From UBA7332 sp051648105 (GTDB taxonomy: Bacteria > Bacteroidota > Bacteroidia > Bacteroidales > UBA7332): DNA of 25,890 nt. The notes under the pieces are model-generated. The model did not search any database. It had not been told where the DNA came from and saw nothing but the letters and a program-made list of their open reading frames with translations. Location: assembly GCA_051648105.1 (NCBI GenBank), contig JBOFEN010000033.1, positions 1 to 25,890 of the forward strand, written 5' to 3'. The position numbers and the translations under genes are program-made. Shown one piece after another: positions 1 to 7,429 of this stretch. Numbering within the stretch: position 1 is the stretch's first letter; every line of letters begins with the position of its first letter.

Positions 1-81
1 TCTTTCCATTCCGAACAGAGAAGTTAAGCCCAATAACGCCGATGGTACTGCGTAACAGTGGGAGAGTAGGTAGCCGCCGCT
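1..81 (+). rRNA. rrf: 5S ribosomal RNA, 3' portion (5' end outside window)
   Basis: The first bases carry the conserved 5S core: the CCGAACAGAGAAGTTAAGCCC-like helix III/loop B stretch, followed by GCCGATGGTACTGC and GGGAGAGTAGGT. About two thirds of the molecule is present; the 5' third lies upstream of the window. The 3' end is estimated because the closing helix partner is missing. A strong terminator starts within a few bases, so this is probably the last gene of an rRNA operon on the plus strand. It converges on hflX. Confidence 0.9.
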
Positions 82-84
82 TTA

Positions 85-120
85 AAAAGCCCTATCAACA
101 GAAATGTTGATAGGGCTTTT
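85..120 (+). terminator. Intrinsic terminator of the rRNA operon
   Basis: A perfect 16-bp stem (85-100 with 105-120) closes a GAAA tetraloop at 101-104. The left arm begins with an A-run and the right arm ends in TTTT, so the element may work in both directions. It follows the 5S end directly. Confidence 0.9.
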
Positions 121-216
121 GTCGTTTATTATATCTAACTTCCAAATGGCGATTTATACTATAAGCTAATACTAGTTGAGTCAATTTAGAAACCTTAAAT
201 GCAATATAATGGAGAA

Positions 217-288
217 CTTCTAAGTTATAAATACATAGGCTTCAAGCTTTCTAAAAAACTTGAAGCCTATGTATTTATAACTTAGAAG
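217..288. repeat. 30-bp perfect inverted repeat (12-nt loop) between 5S rRNA and hflX
   Basis: Bases 217-246 are the exact reverse complement of 259-288, and the loop is 247-258. The right edge is 3 bases from the hflX stop codon, so hflX mRNA would end in a very long AT-rich hairpin. Neither side has a clear T-run, so it is not a textbook intrinsic terminator. It may act as an hflX terminator, a block to rRNA read-through, or an mRNA 3'-end stabiliser. Confidence 0.75.
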
Positions 289-291
289 ATA

Positions 292-1515
292 TTAATCTAT
301 GTCCTGCTGTTCGTAACTATTGAAAAGGAAGTCATTATAAGGGAATCTTGTAATGTGAATCTCTTTCACACGTTCATACATTAGTTCCTTTAACTCCTCC
401 ATATTCTCACGCTGCTTAGCTGAGATAAACATACAATCCCCCTTAAGTTTACCACTCCAACTAGTTTTAAGTTCATCTAGAGTGATATTCTCCGCAGTTC
501 TTGGCGTCAAGTCATCCTCTTCTTTAGGTACATGACTGTAGGCGTCAATTTTATTAAACACAACAATCATAGGTTTGCCATCTGCATCACAAGATTCGTT
601 TAGTGTTCTATTCACAACCTCAAACTGATCAGCAAAACCAGGGTGAGATATATCCACAACATGTATTAGCAAGTCAGCTTCCCTTACTTCATCCAGAGTT
701 GATTTAAATGACTCTACAAGGTGAGTAGGCAGTTTGCGAATAAATCCTACGGTATCTGTAAGAAGAAAAGGAAGATTCTCTATGATTACTTTTCTGACAG
801 TTGTGTCAAGTGTAGCAAATAATTTATTTTCTGCAAACACATCAGACTTGCTAAGAATATTCATCATTGTAGACTTACCTACGTTGGTATAACCAACAAG
901 AGCTACACGCACCATCTTACCACGGTTCTTACGTTGAGTAGACTTCTGCTTATCGACTCTTTTAAGCTCTTCTTTAAGCTTTGAAATCTTATCCAAGATA
1001 ATACGGCGGTCAGTCTCAATCTGAGTTTCTCCAGGTCCGCGCATACCAATCCCCCCTCTTTGTCTCTCCAAGTGAGTCCAAAGCCTAGTAAGTCTAGGAA
1101 GTAAGTATTGATATTGAGCTAGCTCCACTTGAACTTTTGCGTGAGCAGACTGAGCACGTTTTGCAAATATATCAAGGATAAGGCTCGTTCTATCAAGTAT
1201 CTTGACCTGAAGCTCCTTTTCTATGTTACGAAGTTGCTTAGGAGATAGGTCATCATCAAAAAGCACCATGCCAATCTCGTGCTCTTCAACATACTCTCTT
1301 ATCTCCTCAAGTTTACCCGAACCAACGAAGGTTACGCTATTAGGCTGGTCTAGACGTTGGAAGAACTGCTTTACAGGAACAGCACCAGCCGTTTCTGCAA
1401 GGAAAGCAAGCTCATCGAGATACTCTCTAGCTTTAAACTCCCCCTGTTGTGGCGTTATTAATCCTACTAGTACAGCCGTTTCGCTTTTAGCTTCGGATAT
1501 TATTAAATCTTTCAT
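292..1515 (-). CDS. hflX: GTPase HflX (ribosome-splitting/rescue GTPase)
   Basis: This 407-residue protein has the full HflX layout. An N-terminal HflX domain (about 15-110) is followed by a coiled linker with the family signature around residues 154-171 (GGIGMRGPGETQIETDRR). The G domain carries a P-loop GYTNVGKS (208-215), G3 DTVG (254-257), G4 NKID (321-324) and G5 SAK (365-367). HflX proteins bind the 50S subunit and split stalled or stress-inactivated ribosomes. Length matches the family. The gene converges with the rRNA operon. A minus-strand TAATTTTG element about 30 bases upstream of the start suggests its own promoter. The stop is followed at once by a 30-bp inverted repeat. Confidence 0.95.
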   Translation of the reverse strand: MKDLIISEAKSETAVLVGLITPQQGEFKAREYLDELAFLAETAGAVPVKQFFQRLDQPNSVTFVGSGKLEEIREYVEEHEIGMVLFDDDLSPKQLRNIEKELQVKILDRTSLILDIFAKRAQSAHAKVQVELAQYQYLLPRLTRLWTHLERQRGGIGMRGPGETQIETDRRIILDKISKLKEELKRVDKQKSTQRKNRGKMVRVALVGYTNVGKSTMMNILSKSDVFAENKLFATLDTTVRKVIIENLPFLLTDTVGFIRKLPTHLVESFKSTLDEVREADLLIHVVDISHPGFADQFEVVNRTLNESCDADGKPMIVVFNKIDAYSHVPKEEDDLTPRTAENITLDELKTSWSGKLKGDCMFISAKQRENMEELKELMYERVKEIHITRFPYNDFLFNSYEQQDID

Positions 1516-1544
1516 TCGTGATTGATTGCTAAATTTATAGGGTG

Positions 1545-1552
1545 CAAAATTA
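1545..1552 (-). promoter_or_regulatory. Candidate -7 element upstream of hflX
   Basis: Read on the minus strand, 1552-1545 is TAATTTTG, matching the Bacteroidota -7 consensus TAnnTTTG, 30 bases before the hflX ATG. I see no convincing -33 TTTG at the usual spacing. Confidence 0.4.
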
Positions 1553-1616
1553 CAAAAAAGCCTCTAATGTTCAGAGCTCTTTTAATAATAAAAGAGCATT
1601 ATAGATCAAATGCTTA

Positions 1617-1871
1617 CTACCTTCTTTTAAGAAGCATAGAGATTAGTTTTACACCCATTCTCACACCGTTAAACATTGTCACCCCACTGGTGAGCGAGGC
1701 AATTGAGGAACCGATATTTGTAACAGTTCTTATAGTACTACTAACCTGTCTCCAATCATCCTCTATTATCTCCTCTTGATTTTTGACCCTCACCATCTGT
1801 TTCCTCTTAGCAGCAGTAACTTGGCTAAGAGATGACAACCTATGATAAGGAGGTGTTTTATATTGTCTCAT
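1617..1871 (-). CDS. Small basic hypothetical protein, third gene of a YtxH/DUF1469 cluster
   Basis: I do not recognise a named family. The reading frame is open to 1886 (89 residues), but the start at 1869-1871 (MRQYKT...) is preferred. It overlaps the stop of the DUF1469 gene by 14 bases, which suggests translational coupling. The 84-residue product has a basic middle (AAKRKQMVRVK), an acidic stretch (EEIIEDD), and a Gly/Ser-rich, mildly hydrophobic C-terminal half (about 48-80) ending in LLKRR. That half could be a membrane-inserting or amphipathic segment. Position and spacing support a role with the two small membrane proteins upstream; function is unknown. Confidence 0.65.
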   Translation of the reverse strand: MRQYKTPPYHRLSSLSQVTAAKRKQMVRVKNQEEIIEDDWRQVSSTIRTVTNIGSSIASLTSGVTMFNGVRMGVKLISMLLKRR

Positions 1872-2235
1872 CATCAGCGTTATCATTTTCAGGTTCGAAG
1901 AAAATATTACTAAACACCCTAACCAGAGGGTCGATGAATAACTTACTCTTTAAAGTGTAAATCAGTCCAGCAATAATCAGAAGAGTTCCAGAAGTGATGA
2001 AGAATCCAGGTATTTGCGACCCGAATATCGATTCACTCCAATATATGAATGCAAGAGTAAGATAGAACAAGGCAATAGCCACGAATACCCCAGCAAGGAG
2101 TACAACCAGCAATACCGCGACTATACGAGACAACTTCTCTACAAACTCCAGCTTCAGAAGATCCACACGCATTCTAGCATAATTGCGCAGATCATTAATG
2201 ACCTCTTCATGCGATTTATTACTCCCCTGCTCCAT
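1858..2235 (-). CDS. Phage-holin-family / DUF1469 small membrane protein
   Basis: This 125-residue protein has an amphipathic N-terminal helix (about 8-35: EEVINDLRNYARMRVDLLKL) followed by two strong membrane segments (about 37-65 and 73-93) and an acidic C-terminus. This is the layout of the DUF1469/Phage_holin_3_6 family (PF07332). In non-phage genomes these are small inner-membrane proteins of unclear role, often next to YtxH genes, as here. The start overlaps the end of the YtxH gene by 17 bases. No lysis or phage genes are nearby, so the holin label reflects family naming, not function. Confidence 0.8.
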   Translation of the reverse strand: MEQGSNKSHEEVINDLRNYARMRVDLLKLEFVEKLSRIVAVLLVVLLAGVFVAIALFYLTLAFIYWSESIFGSQIPGFFITSGTLLIIAGLIYTLKSKLFIDPLVRVFSNIFFEPENDNADDETI

Positions 2236-2449
2236 AGTTATCTACCCCTTTCTTAGGTTTATGAATTCTACTGCCTAACTCCTCTAACAACTCATCAAGC
2301 TCGCTACCCGAGAGCTTAATACCCTTTTCTTCTAGTAGATCAGCCATTTTTTGGCGTAACTCCTCTCCCTTTGCAGTAGTGAAAAGATATACAACACCAG
2401 CACCTATTGTAAGGCCTAGTATAAATGAGAGCCATGAACTGTTTGACAT
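2219..2449 (-). CDS. YtxH-like small membrane protein
   Basis: The protein has 76 residues. A Gly-rich N-terminal membrane segment (about 6-24, FILGLTIGAGVVYLFTT) is followed at once by AKGEELRQKMADLLEEKG, the hallmark of YtxH-domain proteins (PF12732): a single membrane anchor with a charged, probably helical tail. YtxH proteins are linked to general stress in Firmicutes; the role in Bacteroidota is not established. Only 19 bases separate it from the meaB stop, and its 3' end overlaps the DUF1469 gene, so it is probably cotranscribed with both. Confidence 0.8.
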   Translation of the reverse strand: MSNSSWLSFILGLTIGAGVVYLFTTAKGEELRQKMADLLEEKGIKLSGSELDELLEELGSRIHKPKKGVDNYGAGE

Positions 2450-2468
2450 AACTATTCAGTTTATAGAT

Positions 2469-3563
2469 TTATATTGAGAAGTATCTATTTAGAATCTCCT
2501 TAGCAGCAACAAATGAGCTAACCTCAGCATTAAGAACCCTCTTCTCCAAAGAGCTTAGTAAGCTTTCGATATCAGGATTGTGGTAGAATCTATCGTGAAG
2601 CTGTTCATTAATCGTTGAGTACATCCAATATTTAGACTGTTCATTACGCTTACTATCAAAGAAACCATTCTCTTTTGTGAAAGAAATATACTGATCAACC
2701 ATCTCCCAAATCTCCTTAATACCCGTGCCATAGTAGCCTGAATATGTAAGAACTTGAGGTTTCCAACCCGAGTCAGTAGGAGGGAAAAGGTGAAGAGCAT
2801 TTCTAAATTGACCTTGAGCAAGCTTAGCCTTATCAATATTGTTACCATCTGCCTTGTTGATAACTATACCGTCAGCCATCTCCATTATACCTCGCTTTAT
2901 ACCCTGAAGCTCATCGCCAGTACCAGGGACCTGTAAAAGCATAAAGAAATCCACCATTGAGTGCACAGCCGTTTCGCTCTGACCAACCCCAACAGTCTCT
3001 ACAAATATAGTATCAAATCCAGCAGCCTCACACAAGATAATACTCTCTCTAGTCTTTCTTGCAACGCCGCCCAGAGAGCCAGCCGATGGTGAAGGTCTAA
3101 TAAATGCATTCTCCTGAATTGATAATTGCTCCATTCTAGTCTTATCACCAAGAATAGAACCCTTAGTTCTCTCACTGCTTGGATCAATAGCCAACACAGC
3201 AAGTTTCTTACCCTGCTCAAGAAGATGCATTCCAAAAGTATCTATAGAGGTACTCTTTCCAGCCCCTGGAACACCAGTAATACCGACCCTAACGCTTTTT
3301 CCAGAGTAAGGCAGCAGCTTTTCTATCACCTCTTGAGCCATGTCATGATGAATTGGATTGGCACTCTCGACTAGCGTTACAGCCTGCGAAAGGATAGTTC
3401 TATTACCTTTTAATATCTCATCCACATATTTATTGGCAGAGATCTTCTCCCTCTTCTTACGCTTAAGATTAGGATTTACTGTAGGAGGTTGAGCAATACC
3501 TCTATTTACATTTAGCCCCTGATATAGTGAGTCGTTTTCTGGGTGATCGTGATGAGTATCCAT
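2469..3563 (-). CDS. meaB: MeaB/ArgK-type GTPase, methylmalonyl-CoA mutase chaperone
   Basis: The protein has 364 residues. G3E-family G-domain motifs are clear: P-loop GVPGAGKS (97-104), DPSS (128-131) with the following SILGDKTRM, ETVGVGQSE (189-197) and NKAD (236-239). MeaB binds adenosylcobalamin-dependent methylmalonyl-CoA mutase, gates cofactor loading and protects the enzyme, and so supports the succinyl-CoA to propionyl-CoA route common in Bacteroidales. The mutase genes are not in this window. A charged N-terminal extension (1-45) precedes the conserved core and is likely disordered. The start lies 2 bases from the upstream aminotransferase stop, so the two are almost certainly cotranscribed although their functions seem unrelated. 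Confidence 0.93.
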   Translation of the reverse strand: MDTHHDHPENDSLYQGLNVNRGIAQPPTVNPNLKRKKREKISANKYVDEILKGNRTILSQAVTLVESANPIHHDMAQEVIEKLLPYSGKSVRVGITGVPGAGKSTSIDTFGMHLLEQGKKLAVLAIDPSSERTKGSILGDKTRMEQLSIQENAFIRPSPSAGSLGGVARKTRESIILCEAAGFDTIFVETVGVGQSETAVHSMVDFFMLLQVPGTGDELQGIKRGIMEMADGIVINKADGNNIDKAKLAQGQFRNALHLFPPTDSGWKPQVLTYSGYYGTGIKEIWEMVDQYISFTKENGFFDSKRNEQSKYWMYSTINEQLHDRFYHNPDIESLLSSLEKRVLNAEVSSFVAAKEILNRYFSI

Positions 3564-3565
3564 CT

Positions 3566-4672
3566 CTATTGAAATTTATTTATTAGATCTATAATGCATT
3601 CTACCTCGTTATGGTTCATTACCGGTGAAATTGGTATTGAAAGAGAGCTACGAGCAAGCTCCTCTGTGATTGGAAGTGACATACTACCATACTCACTATA
3701 GCAATGCTGCTTATGAGGAGGAATAGGATAGTGGATTTGACACTCCACTCCACCCTCCAAAAGATAAGCCTGCAATCTATCTCTCTCCCTACACTTAATA
3801 ACAAATAGGTGATGAACATGCTCATCCGAAGATGACACTTCTTTAAAAAGTTCAATCCTAGGATTGTTGATGCCACTGTAATAAAGCCTCGCAATCTCCC
3901 TTCTTCTTTCATTATCCACATCAAGATATGGAAGCTTTACACTTAATACAGCTGCTTGCATCTCATCCATTCGGCTATTAGCCCCTTGATAGCTATTATG
4001 ATACTTAACCTCAGAACCATAGTTAGTCAATGATCTAACGACATTAGCCAACTCCTTATCATCAGTTAATATAGCCCCCGCATCCCCTAAAGCTCCGAGG
4101 TTCTTTGTTGGGTAGAAGCTACAAGCAGCAGCATCCCCCAGAGTACCACAATACCTACCATCAATACTCTTTGCACCCATAGATTGAGCGTTATCCTCCA
4201 ACACCTTCAAGCCATACCTCTTCGATAAGTAGCTCAACTCATTACTCCATGCCGATCTTCCATAAAGATGAACTATCACTATTGCACGAGTTCTATCAGT
4301 TATCGCACTCTCAATTCTCGAGATATCAATATTCGCACTACAAGGATCCGGCTCCACAAAAACAGGAGTCAACCCATTGTCCGTTATTGCTAGTACTGTC
4401 GCTATATATGTATTTGCAGGAACAATTACCTCATCCCCCTGGCACATAACACCCATCTCAATCCATCCCCTCAATGTTAGCCTAAGAGCATCCAATCCGC
4501 TAGCACATGGTACTACATATTTCACACCTAAGTATTGAGAGAGAGACTTCTGGAAATCCCGATTCTCCTTACCCAATAAGTACCATCCACTATCCACAAC
4601 CTCAGAGATAGCCCCCTTTATCTCATCTTCATATTGGTCATTAATCCGTTTAAGATCCAGAAACTTAATCAT
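3566..4672 (-). CDS. DegT/DnrJ/EryC1/StrS aminotransferase, dTDP-3-keto-6-deoxyhexose 3-aminotransferase type
   Basis: This PLP-dependent sugar aminotransferase has the fold-type I core. From the chosen start, the Schiff-base lysine is K190 in FYPTKNLGALGDAG, and the PLP-ring aspartate is D160 in EDNAQSMGA. The frame is open to 4681, but the start at 4670-4672 (MIKFLDLKRIN) matches the usual family N-terminus and overlaps the stop of the preceding ketoisomerase by 8 bases. Next to a FdtA/QdtA-like 3,4-ketoisomerase, the expected reaction is glutamate-dependent amination of C3 of dTDP-3-keto-6-deoxyhexose (FdtB/QdtB/TylB type), giving dTDP-Fuc3N or dTDP-Qui3N. The exact sugar cannot be read from sequence. 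Confidence 0.88.
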   Translation of the reverse strand: MIKFLDLKRINDQYEDEIKGAISEVVDSGWYLLGKENRDFQKSLSQYLGVKYVVPCASGLDALRLTLRGWIEMGVMCQGDEVIVPANTYIATVLAITDNGLTPVFVEPDPCSANIDISRIESAITDRTRAIVIVHLYGRSAWSNELSYLSKRYGLKVLEDNAQSMGAKSIDGRYCGTLGDAAACSFYPTKNLGALGDAGAILTDDKELANVVRSLTNYGSEVKYHNSYQGANSRMDEMQAAVLSVKLPYLDVDNERRREIARLYYSGINNPRIELFKEVSSSDEHVHHLFVIKCRERDRLQAYLLEGGVECQIHYPIPPHKQHCYSEYGSMSLPITEELARSSLSIPISPVMNHNEVECIIDLINKFQ

Positions 4673-5075
4673 GTTTTTCACTTTTGTATATCAAGTAATC
4701 ATCATATTCACGTATGTAATCCTCCTCCTCATAAGGGTGAGAAGCTAGCACTAGGCAGCAAGCACCCGAAGAGAAGTCCCTAATCTCACACCAAATCCCA
4801 GGAGGTATAAGCAAACCCTCATAAGGTCTTTTTAGTAGATAAGTACTCTCTTTTATACCATCAGTTACAAAAACCTCAAAGCTTCCACTTACTGCAATAA
4901 TGAATTGATAAAGAACCCTATGAGCATGAGCCCCTCGGCTTGCACCACCAGGAACATCATAAATATAGAATACTCTATTAATTTCAAAAGGTATATGATT
5001 ACTACTCTCTATAAAAGAGAGGCTTCCACGAGGGTCAGGTATCTTCGGTAGGTTAATGATTCTTGGATATTCCAT
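4665..5075 (-). CDS. WxcM-like cupin: dTDP-4-keto-6-deoxyglucose 3,4-ketoisomerase (FdtA/QdtA type)
   Basis: The protein has 136 residues and is a single cupin domain. The family signature GGASRGAHAH (about 43-52) carries the conserved R47 and H50/H52 cluster; WxcM/FdtA proteins use such His residues to shift the keto group from C4 to C3 of dTDP-4-keto-6-deoxyglucose. The following residues (YQFIIAVSGSFEV) fit the cupin strands, and length matches FdtA-type enzymes. It heads the minus-strand run and overlaps the aminotransferase, so the two probably act in sequence. No rmlA/rmlB or N-acetyltransferase (FdtC/QdtC) gene is present nearby; the precursor must come from elsewhere. Confidence 0.87.
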   Translation of the reverse strand: MEYPRIINLPKIPDPRGSLSFIESSNHIPFEINRVFYIYDVPGGASRGAHAHRVLYQFIIAVSGSFEVFVTDGIKESTYLLKRPYEGLLIPPGIWCEIRDFSSGACCLVLASHPYEEEDYIREYDDYLIYKSEKHD

Positions 5076-5157
5076 TTACTATCTATTTGTCAAGAACTTC
5101 AACCGTTTGTAGGGTGTTATTCATTGAGATTGTGATTCTAAGCAAGATTGTTGTTGC

Positions 5158-5190
5158 CAAAAATAGGAAAAAAAGTGTCTCGAGTGACAA
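5158..5190 (-). promoter_or_regulatory. Candidate promoter of the ketoisomerase-aminotransferase-meaB run
   Basis: On the minus strand, 5165-5158 reads TATTTTTG, a match to TAnnTTTG. A TTG lies at 5190-5188, 22 bases upstream, slightly wide for the -33 element. It would give a leader of roughly 75 bases before the ATG at 5075. Confidence 0.4.
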
Positions 5191-5296
5191 CTAGCTGTAC
5201 ATATTTACTCAAGTAGATGTTCTTAAAAACTCTATAAAGGAGGAAAATAAGCTGTTTTTTATTGCATTTTTGCTATCTCAATATTACAAAATATAG

Positions 5297-5304
5297 TACA
5301 TTTG
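5297..5304 (+). promoter_or_regulatory. Candidate -7 element of the pta operon
   Basis: TACATTTG matches the Bacteroidota -7 consensus TAnnTTTG, 56 bases before the pta ATG. A TTTG at 5269-5272 is 24 bases upstream, wider than the usual 19-21. It is divergent from the candidate promoter at 5158-5190. Confidence 0.5.
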
Positions 5305-5360
5305 TACCGTAAAAGCCCCAACATAGACAAACTTATTAAAAATATATAGCCGATACCACT

Positions 5361-6374
5361 ATGGAATTAATGAATCAGATCTACGCACGTGCTAAAGCTA
5401 ACAAGCAGCGCATCGTGCTTCCAGAAGGAACAGAGGAGCGTACACTTATTGCTGCCGACAAGTTATTGAACGATGGAATTGCAGAAATTATCCTAATTGG
5501 CTCTCCATCAGAGATTGCAACATTGGCTGCAAAGCACGGATTGACAAACCTAGACAAAGCTCTAATTGTTGATCCAGCAAACCACGAAAAGAAAGAACTA
5601 TACACAAACCTTCTTTTCGACCTTCGTAAAAGTAAAGGTATGACAGAGGAACAAGCAGCTAAACTAGCTCAAGACCCTTTGTATCTTGCTTGCCTTATGA
5701 TCAAAAACGGTGATGCAGATGGTGAAGTTGCTGGTGCTCAAAACACTACAGGCAACGTTCTTCGCCCTGCTTTCCAGATCGTTAAGACTCTTCCTGGTAT
5801 CAGCGTAGTTTCTGGCGCTTTCTTGATGTTCATGAAGGATAAGAAATGGGGAACAGATGGCCTTATGGTTTTTGCTGATTGCGCTGTTCATCCAAATCCT
5901 ACTGCACAAGAACTTGCTCAGATTGCAGTATCTACTGGTCATACAACACGTGCTATCGCAGGTATTGAGCCAAAGATCGCTATGTTGAGCTTCTCTACTA
6001 AAGGTAGTGCTAAGCATGAGATGGTAGACAAAGTAGTTGAAGCTACACGTCTTGCTCAAGAGATGGATCCAACTTTGAAGATTGACGGTGAGATGCAAGC
6101 TGATGCTGCCATCGTAGCTGCTGTTGGTCAAAGCAAAGCTCCAGGAAGCGAAATCGCAGGCCAAGCAAACGTATTAGTATTCCCAACACTAGAGGTTGGT
6201 AACATCTCATACAAACTAGTTCAGCGCCTAGCAGGAGCAGAGGCCGTAGGTCCAATCCTTCAAGGTATTGCAGCACCTATCAACGACCTATCTCGTGGAT
6301 GTTCTGTAGAAGATATCTATGCATTGGTTGCTATCACTGCAAACCAAGCTATCGGTATCAAAGCATCAAAATAG
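5361..6374 (+). CDS. pta: Phosphate acetyltransferase
   Basis: The protein has 337 residues, the length of the short, single-domain Pta class. The PTA/PTB domain spans nearly the whole chain. The start region (IVLPEGTEERTLIAADKL), the GAQNTTGNVLRPAFQI segment (about 125-140) and FADCAVHPNPTAQELAQIA (about 173-191) are typical. It converts acetyl-CoA and phosphate to acetyl phosphate and CoA. With ackA two genes downstream it forms the substrate-level ATP route to acetate. Codon choice is biased toward frequent codons, as expected for strong expression. A 39-base gap separates it from the dehydrogenase gene, consistent with one transcript. Confidence 0.97.
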   Translation: MELMNQIYARAKANKQRIVLPEGTEERTLIAADKLLNDGIAEIILIGSPSEIATLAAKHGLTNLDKALIVDPANHEKKELYTNLLFDLRKSKGMTEEQAAKLAQDPLYLACLMIKNGDADGEVAGAQNTTGNVLRPAFQIVKTLPGISVVSGAFLMFMKDKKWGTDGLMVFADCAVHPNPTAQELAQIAVSTGHTTRAIAGIEPKIAMLSFSTKGSAKHEMVDKVVEATRLAQEMDPTLKIDGEMQADAAIVAAVGQSKAPGSEIAGQANVLVFPTLEVGNISYKLVQRLAGAEAVGPILQGIAAPINDLSRGCSVEDIYALVAITANQAIGIKASK

Positions 6375-6413
6375 TATCCCCCAATTATCTATCTTTAAAC
6401 AACATCTTAGATT

Positions 6414-7367
6414 ATGGCAGAATTCAAAGAGGCAATTGAGCCTTTTGGTCTCAATTCGCAAGAGAGAGCTAAAACAACGTTTTCTAGAATTGGTGTAGTG
6501 GGTTGTGGACGCGAGGGGCAGAATGTCGTAAGACAAGCTGCATCAGCAGGGCTTGAGGTTATATTCCTTGAGTTATCGCAAGATAAGATTGAAGTAGCAC
6601 TAAATAATATTAGTCGCAGCCTCGACACTAAAGTTGAGAACTGGGGCTTGACAACAGGCGAGAAGAAGACTATCCTTAGCCGCATCGTAGGAACGATGAA
6701 CTATGAAGATCTTCACGACTGTGACTTTGTGATTGAGTGTACTCGTCACGAAAGCGAAACAGGAGAGCGCAACAATGGACTTCGCAAAGAGGTATTCCAT
6801 AAGCTAGAGGAAGTTTTGGCAAAAGACGCAATCATTGCAACCAATGCCTCTACAGTAATCATCTCCGAACTTGCTGCAGACCTTCATTACAAAGAGCGCT
6901 GCATCAGCCTTCACTTCTTAGTATCACAGCCTGATGCTAAGATCCTTGAGATTGTTAAAGGTATTTACACCTCAGAGGATACATACAAGCGAGTGATGAC
7001 ACTTGCTAAGATGATCAAGCACGATGTGATAAACGTGCAAGAATCTGCAGGTTTGGTTAGCGTACGTATGTTTGCTGTTATGTTGAACGAAGCATGCCAA
7101 ATGCTTATGGAGAACGTAACAACAAAAGAGGAGATAGACAGACTAATCTGTACAGGATGGGGACATCGCCTAGGAGTATTCCGTACTGCTGACGTTATTG
7201 GCATTGGCAAGATGGTTGCTTTGATGAACAACATGTACAACGAGTACGGAGACAAGAAGTATGTACCATCTCCAATCCTCAAGAGACTATTCCGTGCTAA
7301 GCAACTAGGAGTTAGCACAGGGTCAGGTTTCTACCAATATGATGCCGACGGTAAGATTATTCGCTAA
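6414..7367 (+). CDS. Divergent 3-hydroxyacyl-CoA (3-hydroxybutyryl-CoA) dehydrogenase
   Basis: The protein has 317 residues. An N-terminal extension of about 24 residues precedes a Rossmann NAD-binding domain with GCGREG (30-35). The C-terminal 3HCDH domain includes NEACQMLMENVTTKEEID (about 225-242). Canonical enzymes reduce acetoacetyl-CoA to 3-hydroxybutyryl-CoA or the reverse. Conserved here are S146, H167 (LHF) and E179 (EIVKG), matching Ser117, His138 and the Glu of clostridial Hbd. However, the Asn of the GFVVNR motif (clostridial Asn188) is V217 here, and HFFNP has become HFLVS. The fold call is firm; substrate and even activity are open. It lies between pta and ackA, probably in one operon. 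Confidence 0.85.
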   Translation: MAEFKEAIEPFGLNSQERAKTTFSRIGVVGCGREGQNVVRQAASAGLEVIFLELSQDKIEVALNNISRSLDTKVENWGLTTGEKKTILSRIVGTMNYEDLHDCDFVIECTRHESETGERNNGLRKEVFHKLEEVLAKDAIIATNASTVIISELAADLHYKERCISLHFLVSQPDAKILEIVKGIYTSEDTYKRVMTLAKMIKHDVINVQESAGLVSVRMFAVMLNEACQMLMENVTTKEEIDRLICTGWGHRLGVFRTADVIGIGKMVALMNNMYNEYGDKKYVPSPILKRLFRAKQLGVSTGSGFYQYDADGKIIR

Positions 7368-7429
7368 CCAAGCCTCATATTTCGTAAGGATTAGAATATT
7401 AAGAACATCAAGTATTATACAAGAACATA

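Noticed and set aside
1576..1597. 9-bp hairpin between the small basic protein gene and hflX as a terminator
   Set aside because: The stem is AT-rich and no T-run follows on the minus strand; too weak to call, although it may slow transcription into hflX.
1522..1779. Plus-strand open frame of 85 codons
   Set aside because: It lies antisense to the small basic protein gene and crosses the hflX upstream region; no family resemblance or promoter.
1858..2235. Holin-family gene as sign of a prophage
   Set aside because: No lysin, capsid, integrase or attachment repeats are nearby; the family is common in non-phage bacterial chromosomes next to YtxH genes.
5234..5245. Strong Shine-Dalgarno-like AAAGGAGG upstream of pta
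   Set aside because: No start codon follows at usable distance, it lies upstream of the likely transcription start of pta, and strong SD sites are not typical here.
5664..6164. Minus-strand open frame of 166 codons inside pta
   Set aside because: It is fully antisense to a clear, highly conserved gene; the Ser/Cys/His-rich product looks like a codon-bias shadow.
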